DNA of 15,989 nt from an uncultured Chloroflexota bacterium (GTDB taxonomy: Bacteria; Chloroflexota; Chloroflexia; Thermomicrobiales; UBA6265): positions 1-15,989 of the forward strand of contig CALGSZ010000081.1 in the NCBI GenBank assembly GCA_937901745.1. The letters are read 5' to 3'. Positions 11,918 through 15,989 of the stretch are shown here, in pieces. The notes under the pieces are model-generated. The model made no database searches and was not told the DNA's origin. It was given only the letters and a program-made list of their open reading frames with translations. The position numbers were made by a program, and so were the translations under genes. Position 1 is the stretch's first letter. The number at the start of each line of letters is the position of its first letter.

Positions 11918-14386
11918 CTACTCCCCGCCCTGCTCCGCCGGCGCACACCCGGTGAAGAAGTAGATCCGGATATCGACCTGCCCATCCGGCGGAGTGACAT
12001 CAATGAAGTTCTCGAACGCCGAACCCTCGAACACCGCCGGATACAAGTCGCGCAGCTGCGCATTGGTCACCGCCGAAAGCTGAACCGCTTGGTTGACCTG
12101 CTGCGCATGCCCGAAGGTCAGCACGACCCCGGCGCGGCAACCAGCGTCCGCATACGGCTGGAGCGCGTCAGTTAGCTCTTCGCGAAGGTCTTCGATCGCG
12201 TCGTCAACGCCAGCCACGACTAGCTCGCGGTTCGCCATAACCGAAATCTGCACGTAGTTCGGGTTGAGCGACACCGTCGCCCGCTGCCCGAGTTCCGCCG
12301 CCTGAGTCGCAAGCGCCGCAATCGTCGCCGTCGCCGCCTGCCGCTCATTGGCGACCGTCGCGGCCTCCGCGGTGGCCGTCGCCGCCGTTTGCGCCGCCGC
12401 CGTCGCCTGAGCGGAGATCGTCGCCACCAGCGACTCCTCGAATGCCAGGTGCGCATGAGTCGTCGCGGCGGCTTCCCCGGCAACCCGCGTCCCCTCGGCG
12501 CCCTGCAACGCGACCGCCGTTTCATAGGCGGCGCTCGTCGCGGCAGCCGCCACTTGCGCTTCCGCGCCCGCCGTGCTCTGCGCCGCGATCGTCGCGGCCG
12601 CCTCCGTCGCCGCGGCTCCAGCCGTCGCCTCGACGGCTGCCAGATTCGCCAGCGTCTCCGCCTGCGCCGTCTGCAGCGCCACGATGGTCGCCGCTCCCGC
12701 CGCGGCCTCCTCCTGCACCGCCGCTCCCTGAGCCTCTGCCGTCGCTTGCGCCGCGCGCGTCTCAGTTAGGGCCGTACTCTGCGCCGCTAGAGTCGCCCGC
12801 AGATTGGCTTGCTCGGTCGCCGCGGCCGCGATCTCCGCTTCCTGCGCCGTCACCGTCCCTTGAATTTGCGCAACCTGAGTCGTCGCCGCGTCCTCGGCCG
12901 CCGCCGCCGACGCCCTGATCTCCGCCTCGCGCGTCGCCATCGCGGCCGACTCCGCCGTCGCGGTCGCCTCCACCGCCGCGCGGGCCGTGGCGAGCGCTTC
13001 CGCCGTCGAGCGCGCCGACTCATTCGCCGCCTCGGCTGCCTGCAACGCGCTCTCTCGCTCCGCGAGCGCCGTCGCCTGCGCCTCGGTCGTCGCCTGCGCC
13101 GTCGCGGCCCCGGCCTCAGCCGCGCCCAGCTGCGCCTCGCTCTCCGCAACGGCCGTCGAGAGCGCTTGCGCGGTACCCTGCGCCGCCGCCAGCTCCGCTT
13201 CGGCCGTCTGCCGGGCAGCGTCAGCCCCGGCAATCGCCGTCTCAGCCGCCGCGGCAGTGGCATCTGCCGCTCCGCGCGCCTCGGCGATCTCCGTCCCTTG
13301 CGCGGCAATCTGAGTCACCTGCGCGCCGACGGTCGCCAGGCTCGTTGCCTGCTCCGACTCCGACCGCGCCAGCGCCGTTTGTAGCGCGACAACCGTCGCC
13401 TCGGTCTCCCCCTGAACTGCCGTCCCTTGAGCCTCAACCGTAGCCAGCGCCGCCCGCGCTCCTGCCAGCGCCGTCTCCTGCGCTTCGATCGTCGCCGCCA
13501 GCCGCTCCTGCTCACCAGCGAGGACCGTGGCCGTCGCCGCGAAATCTGGACCAGGCGTCGGAGTCGGCGCGGTCGCGCCAGCCGCCGGCTCGGGGAGAAT
13601 CCCGATCAGCAGCGCCGTCGCCGGCTCGGTGCCAGGATTCTCCGCCCGCACCGCGTTTAGCGCGAAAACCACCAGGCTCCCGCCCGCGCCGAGCCGAACC
13701 GGACCGCCATCCGGCCCCTCGGCCTGAAGCTCACCCGATTCGACGGCAATCCCGATCGGCCCCGGAAAGACCTGCCGGCCCGTGTCAGCGCCCGGCGCAA
13801 GCGTCACCCGCGCGATGAAGAGCGTCGCATTCCGCACTGGCAGTCGCGAAACCTCGCCACGAATCAGGACCGTCGGCACGCTCTCGGCGCTGGGCGTCCC
13901 CATCGGCGATGCGACCGGCGACGCGCCTACCGCCTCGGCGCCTACCCGGAACTGCAAGAAGACCGTCCCACTCCCGCCGGCGGTGATCGTCGCGGCAGCC
14001 TCGGCCGGCAGGAAGACGTTCGCGCCTTCGCCGTGGTGCGTCACCGTCCCCTCGACCTCGGCGAGCAAGTCCCCACGCTCGATGGCGATGAGGCGCGGCG
14101 CATCGCCTACGCTTTGGAACCGCTCACCGGGAGAGAGCGAAACCCGCTCCAGGGTCAATACCGCTGGCCCCGCCGGGAAACTGGGGACCGCCGCGCTCGC
14201 CAGCAGCTGGAGCGTGACCCCCTCCGGCAAGTCGGCGCCAATCGTCGGCGCTGGCGCCTCCGGCGTCGCCTGCAGCCGCGGCGCGCCGATACTCGCCGGT
14301 ACGGCCCGCGTCGGCAACAGAGCATGCATCAAGAGGAGCACGGCGATCGCGACGACGGGAACGGGGACCACACGCCGGAGCATCAT
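11918..14386 (-). CDS. Exported lysine-free coiled-coil protein with cupin-like domains
   Basis: Protein of 822 residues that I do not recognise as a named family. ATG at 14386 follows GGAGGAGGGAGG; a second ATG is the next codon, and the frame stays open 51 codons upstream without a comparable site. Residues 1-27 form a signal peptide or membrane anchor (MMLRRV, then hydrophobic to LLP). Two cupin-like beta domains follow, about 56-149 (LTLERVSLSPGERF, APRLIAIERGDLLAEVEG) and 171-265 (FIARVTLAPGADTG, GIAVESGELQAEGPDG). Both lack the HxH metal motif. After a TPTPGPD linker comes a long Ala/Thr/Glu/Gln-rich helical region (about 282-705) with a recurring AQx[TA] core, predicted coiled coil. 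The C-terminal domain (705-822) has mixed alpha/beta character and two cysteines (750, 814). The whole protein contains no Lys and no Trp. It is probably a cell-envelope structural or tethering protein; this is inference. Confidence 0.82.
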   Translation of the reverse strand: MMLRRVVPVPVVAIAVLLLMHALLPTRAVPASIGAPRLQATPEAPAPTIGADLPEGVTLQLLASAAVPSFPAGPAVLTLERVSLSPGERFQSVGDAPRLIAIERGDLLAEVEGTVTHHGEGANVFLPAEAAATITAGGSGTVFLQFRVGAEAVGASPVASPMGTPSAESVPTVLIRGEVSRLPVRNATLFIARVTLAPGADTGRQVFPGPIGIAVESGELQAEGPDGGPVRLGAGGSLVVFALNAVRAENPGTEPATALLIGILPEPAAGATAPTPTPGPDFAATATVLAGEQERLAATIEAQETALAGARAALATVEAQGTAVQGETEATVVALQTALARSESEQATSLATVGAQVTQIAAQGTEIAEARGAADATAAAAETAIAGADAARQTAEAELAAAQGTAQALSTAVAESEAQLGAAEAGAATAQATTEAQATALAERESALQAAEAANESARSTAEALATARAAVEATATAESAAMATREAEIRASAAAAEDAATTQVAQIQGTVTAQEAEIAAAATEQANLRATLAAQSTALTETRAAQATAEAQGAAVQEEAAAGAATIVALQTAQAETLANLAAVEATAGAAATEAAATIAAQSTAGAEAQVAAAATSAAYETAVALQGAEGTRVAGEAAATTHAHLAFEESLVATISAQATAAAQTAATATAEAATVANERQAATATIAALATQAAELGQRATVSLNPNYVQISVMANRELVVAGVDDAIEDLREELTDALQPYADAGCRAGVVLTFGHAQQVNQAVQLSAVTNAQLRDLYPAVFEGSAFENFIDVTPPDGQVDIRIYFFTGCAPAEQGGE

Positions 14387-14527
14387 CCTCCCTCCTCCAC
14401 TCGGTGCCGAGACAGGCCATGCAACGGGGAAAACCACGGCCCGTCGCCGCGTTGCGCTCGACCCTCTCCCGGCGAAATGCTTCGTTCTCGACCGGCAGTC
14501 TGCCGCCGAGCAGCGTCTATCTCGTGG

Positions 14528-14572
14528 TGATGACGACACTCATCATACCGCGCCTGTGACACGTCGTCATCA
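14528..14572. repeat. Inverted repeat flanking the coiled-coil gene promoter
   Basis: TGATGACGAC (14528-14537) and GTCGTCATCA (14563-14572) are perfect 10-bp inverted copies, 25 bases apart. One covers the -35 element and the other the expected transcription start of the minus-strand promoter at 14542-14570. This placement suits a repressor binding both half-sites; the binding protein is unknown. Confidence 0.6.
14542..14570 (-). promoter_or_regulatory. Sigma-70-type promoter for the coiled-coil protein gene
   Basis: On the minus strand ATGACG (14570-14565) and TATGAT (14547-14542) are exactly 17 bases apart, matching consensus at 4/6 and 5/6. The start would be near 14535, with a leader of about 150 bases. 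Confidence 0.55.
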
Positions 14573-14654
14573 GGCAACGGCGTTTCCGCGTATGTCCCGG
14601 CGAATCGTTGGCAGAAAGAATCGCGGCCCCGCTCCGTGCGAGACCGCGAACCTT

Positions 14655-14908
14655 TCGTCGGGACGGAACCTGTGCCCACCCCTCAGCCGCAGGGCGACAT
14701 CAACCGATGGGATCTGACACCCTTCCCGGAAACCACGCCGGCTGCCGCCGATCTGTCGTAGGGGCGAGACATGTGCCCGCCCGTCGCCCTGCGGGCGACA
14801 AATCACCGGCGTCCCGCCGAAACTCGCCCAGTTTCGGCGCCCACAGCCGCCCCCGCAAATCCCTCGTAGGCGCGGAACCAAATGCCCGCCCGTCGGCTGA
14901 GACTACGG
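14655..14908. repeat. Three diverged copies of an interspersed repeat
   Basis: Copies begin at 14655, 14756 and 14864, spaced 101 and 108 bases. The core reads roughly TCGTAGGGGCGGAACCTGTG then CCCGCCCGTC. Copies 1 and 2 agree at 33 of 45 positions without gaps by eye; copy 3 needs a one-base gap and matches mainly over its first 33 bases. Copy 2 ends in the hairpin GTCGCCC-TGC-GGGCGAC (14783-14799). Copy 3 runs up to the catalase stop codon. The unit resembles the palindromic TAGGGGCG-type repeats scattered through some Chloroflexota genomes. Confidence 0.6.
14815..14839 (-). terminator. Hairpin after the manganese catalase gene
   Basis: CGCCGAAACT (14815-14824) pairs perfectly with AGTTTCGGCG (14830-14839) around a five-base loop, about 64 bases past the catalase stop codon. 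The compact stem suits a terminator, but no T-run follows on the minus strand. Confidence 0.45.
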
Positions 14909-15850
14909 CTGCATCCCCTCGGCGGAGAGGTTCAAATTGTCCGGAATCGGCTGGTTCGCGACCGGATTCGGCCCGGTCGCCATCGCCGGCATCGGCTCCT
15001 TCGGCGTGCCGTGCAAGCGAGGATCTCCCTCCGGCAGCGTGCCGGCATCCTTGGAGAGCGGCTTCGGATCGGCGACGTAGGCGAACTCGCCGTTCCCGTC
15101 CGGCGTGGCCCCCTGCGCCCAGCGGCCTTGCTGGCTCTCGCTCCCCTCCGAGAAATTCCAGAAGGTGTGCATCTGCGACAAGAGCACGCGATCGAGCGGG
15201 AAGGGGCTTGGAACGTGGAACTGGTGCAGGCCGTCAGCCTGAATCTCCTCGATCGCCGCCGCCCACTGATTCTGATGCGCGATGTCCCGCGCCAGGTTGA
15301 ACGAGAGCATCCGGCGCACGCCCGTGTCGTCGGTCATCTCGTAGAGGCGGCTCACCTGCAAGTTGCCCTGCGTCTCCGCCATCAGGTTCCATCGGAAATC
15401 GGCCAGCAGATTGCCGCTCGCCGTCACGAAGTGGCCGCTCCAGGGCACGCCCTGGCTATCCTTCGCGTCCGCGCCCTGCCCGGTGACGATCTCATGCTGC
15501 GGGTTCATCGCCGCGAAGATCGCATCCCTAGCATCCGTGCCGCCGAGGGCCGCGCCAACGCCCGGCATTTTGGCCGCCTCCTCCTGCGCCTCGACCGGCG
15601 CGCGGTCCAGCAGCCGGGCGATCATCACGGAGATCATCTCGACGTGCCCGATCTCCTCCGTGCCGATATCGAGCAGCATGTCTCGATACTTGGCCGGCCC
15701 GCGCGAGTTCCAGCCCTGGAAGAGGTACGACATCATCACGGTCATCTCGCCGAACTTGCCACCGAGCAGCTCTTGCAGCCGCTTGGCGTAGAGCGGGTCC
15801 GGCCGATCCGGCTTCGCGTCGAATTGAAGCTGCTTGACGTGAAAGAACAT
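14903..15850 (-). CDS. Manganese catalase
   Basis: Cytoplasmic non-heme catalase that disproportionates hydrogen peroxide with a di-manganese centre, 315 residues. All five ligands known from the Lactobacillus plantarum enzyme have counterparts: Glu35 (FGEMTVMM), Glu66 and His69 (TEEIGHVE), Glu159 (MAETQGNL) and His192 (RDIAHQNQW). The 33-residue step between the last two equals that of the known enzyme. The FxxxxNLMAExQGxLQVxRLYEMTDD stretch and the HxFWNFSEGSES region are also typical. The C-terminal 50 residues are Pro/Gly-rich, as is common in the family. ATG at 15850 follows AGGAG by seven bases. It stands alone on this strand; the next gene beyond the repeat region is the coiled-coil protein. 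The gene gives peroxide tolerance and fits an aerobic life. Confidence 0.96.
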   Translation of the reverse strand: MFFHVKQLQFDAKPDRPDPLYAKRLQELLGGKFGEMTVMMSYLFQGWNSRGPAKYRDMLLDIGTEEIGHVEMISVMIARLLDRAPVEAQEEAAKMPGVGAALGGTDARDAIFAAMNPQHEIVTGQGADAKDSQGVPWSGHFVTASGNLLADFRWNLMAETQGNLQVSRLYEMTDDTGVRRMLSFNLARDIAHQNQWAAAIEEIQADGLHQFHVPSPFPLDRVLLSQMHTFWNFSEGSESQQGRWAQGATPDGNGEFAYVADPKPLSKDAGTLPEGDPRLHGTPKEPMPAMATGPNPVANQPIPDNLNLSAEGMQP

Positions 15851-15989
15851 TGCCTCTCTCCTGCCCGTCTACAGTGCGTCGGTCGGTCCAGCCCACGCGC
15901 CACGCCTCTCCAGTAACCTCCTTTCAGCTCCCACTCGCGACAAAGGCGTGGGGCAGGCAAGACCCACCTCGCGCAATCGAGATGCCAGG
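15851..15989. other. Upstream flank of the catalase gene
   Basis: No convincing promoter is visible. On the minus strand GAAAGGAGGTTAC (15928-15916) is a near-ideal ribosome site, but it is about 65 bases before the catalase ATG and has no ATG after it at a usable distance. Confidence 0.4.

Larger units (their letters stand above)
14387..14902. other. Intergenic region with promoter, operator-like repeat and interspersed repeats
   Basis: The left part (14387-14572) is the leader, promoter and inverted repeat of the coiled-coil protein gene. The right part (14655-14902) is filled by three diverged copies of one repeat and a hairpin after the catalase gene. Open frames here run through repeats, lack ribosome sites and resemble no protein family. 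Confidence 0.6.

Noticed and set aside
12389..13384. Arg-rich plus-strand frames opposite the coiled-coil region
   Set aside because: The minus-strand reading has a signal peptide, ribosome site, promoter and structured domains; the Arg-rich proteins are the complement of Ala/Thr/Glu codons.
14655..14908. CRISPR array
   Set aside because: Only three degenerate copies with about 100-base spacing, and no cas genes; this is a dispersed repeat.
14608..15300. Plus-strand 230-residue open frame
   Set aside because: It runs through the repeats and antisense to the catalase 3' end, has no good start site and no family resemblance.

Overview
The window is high-GC chromosomal DNA, densely coding on both strands, with 13 protein genes I can support and no rRNA, tRNA, CRISPR array, transposase or phage gene. 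The best guess at source is Chloroflexota, class Thermomicrobia or a close relative. This rests on TP/ASP-rich linkers in secreted proteins, a class F-type sortase with an LPNTG protein, a manganese catalase, a four-cysteine small protein and a small helical protein that resemble families I know from that group. It is an inference from style, not a database result.

Layout. 1-1697 (+): the 3' end of a MoeB/ThiF-type adenylyltransferase, then a secreted protein with two copies of the Lipoprotein_15 (PF03640) repeat. 1738-3327 (-): a small cell-surface module made of an LPNTG protein with its own promoter and terminator, followed by a class F-like sortase ending in a strong hairpin/U-tract terminator. 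3491-6442 (-): a 983-residue receiver-like/PAS/PAS/PAS/GGDEF/EAL protein of cyclic di-GMP metabolism, with a long inverted repeat in its promoter/leader region. 6638-8050 (-): class II fumarase. 8051-8571: a comparatively AT-rich divergent intergenic region with repeated GACAACA-type motifs. 8572-8883 (+): a small four-cysteine protein. 9051-9984 (-): an Rv1155-like flavin/deazaflavin split-barrel protein and a 75-residue helical protein. 10200-11891 (+): a short-chain dehydrogenase and a SAM-dependent methyltransferase. 11918-14386 (-): an 822-residue exported protein with two cupin-like domains, about 420 residues of Ala/Thr/Glu/Gln-rich coiled coil and a C-terminal globular domain. It contains no lysine and no tryptophan. 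14655-14908: three diverged copies of an interspersed repeat. 14903-15850 (-): manganese catalase.

Most genes look like single-gene transcription units of ordinary metabolism (fumarase, catalase, SDR, methyltransferase, cofactor biosynthesis). Two parts are less ordinary. One is the sortase with an adjacent substrate whose sorting signal lacks its hydrophobic segment. The other is the lysine-free coiled-coil exported protein, whose promoter is spanned by a perfect 10-bp inverted repeat. I see no obvious multi-gene defence or mobile system. Promoter calls are by-eye matches to the sigma-70 hexamers. Several of them (TATGAT twice, TACAAT, TACAGT) share a C/G-rich base pair just before the -10 element, which makes them mutually consistent but not proven.
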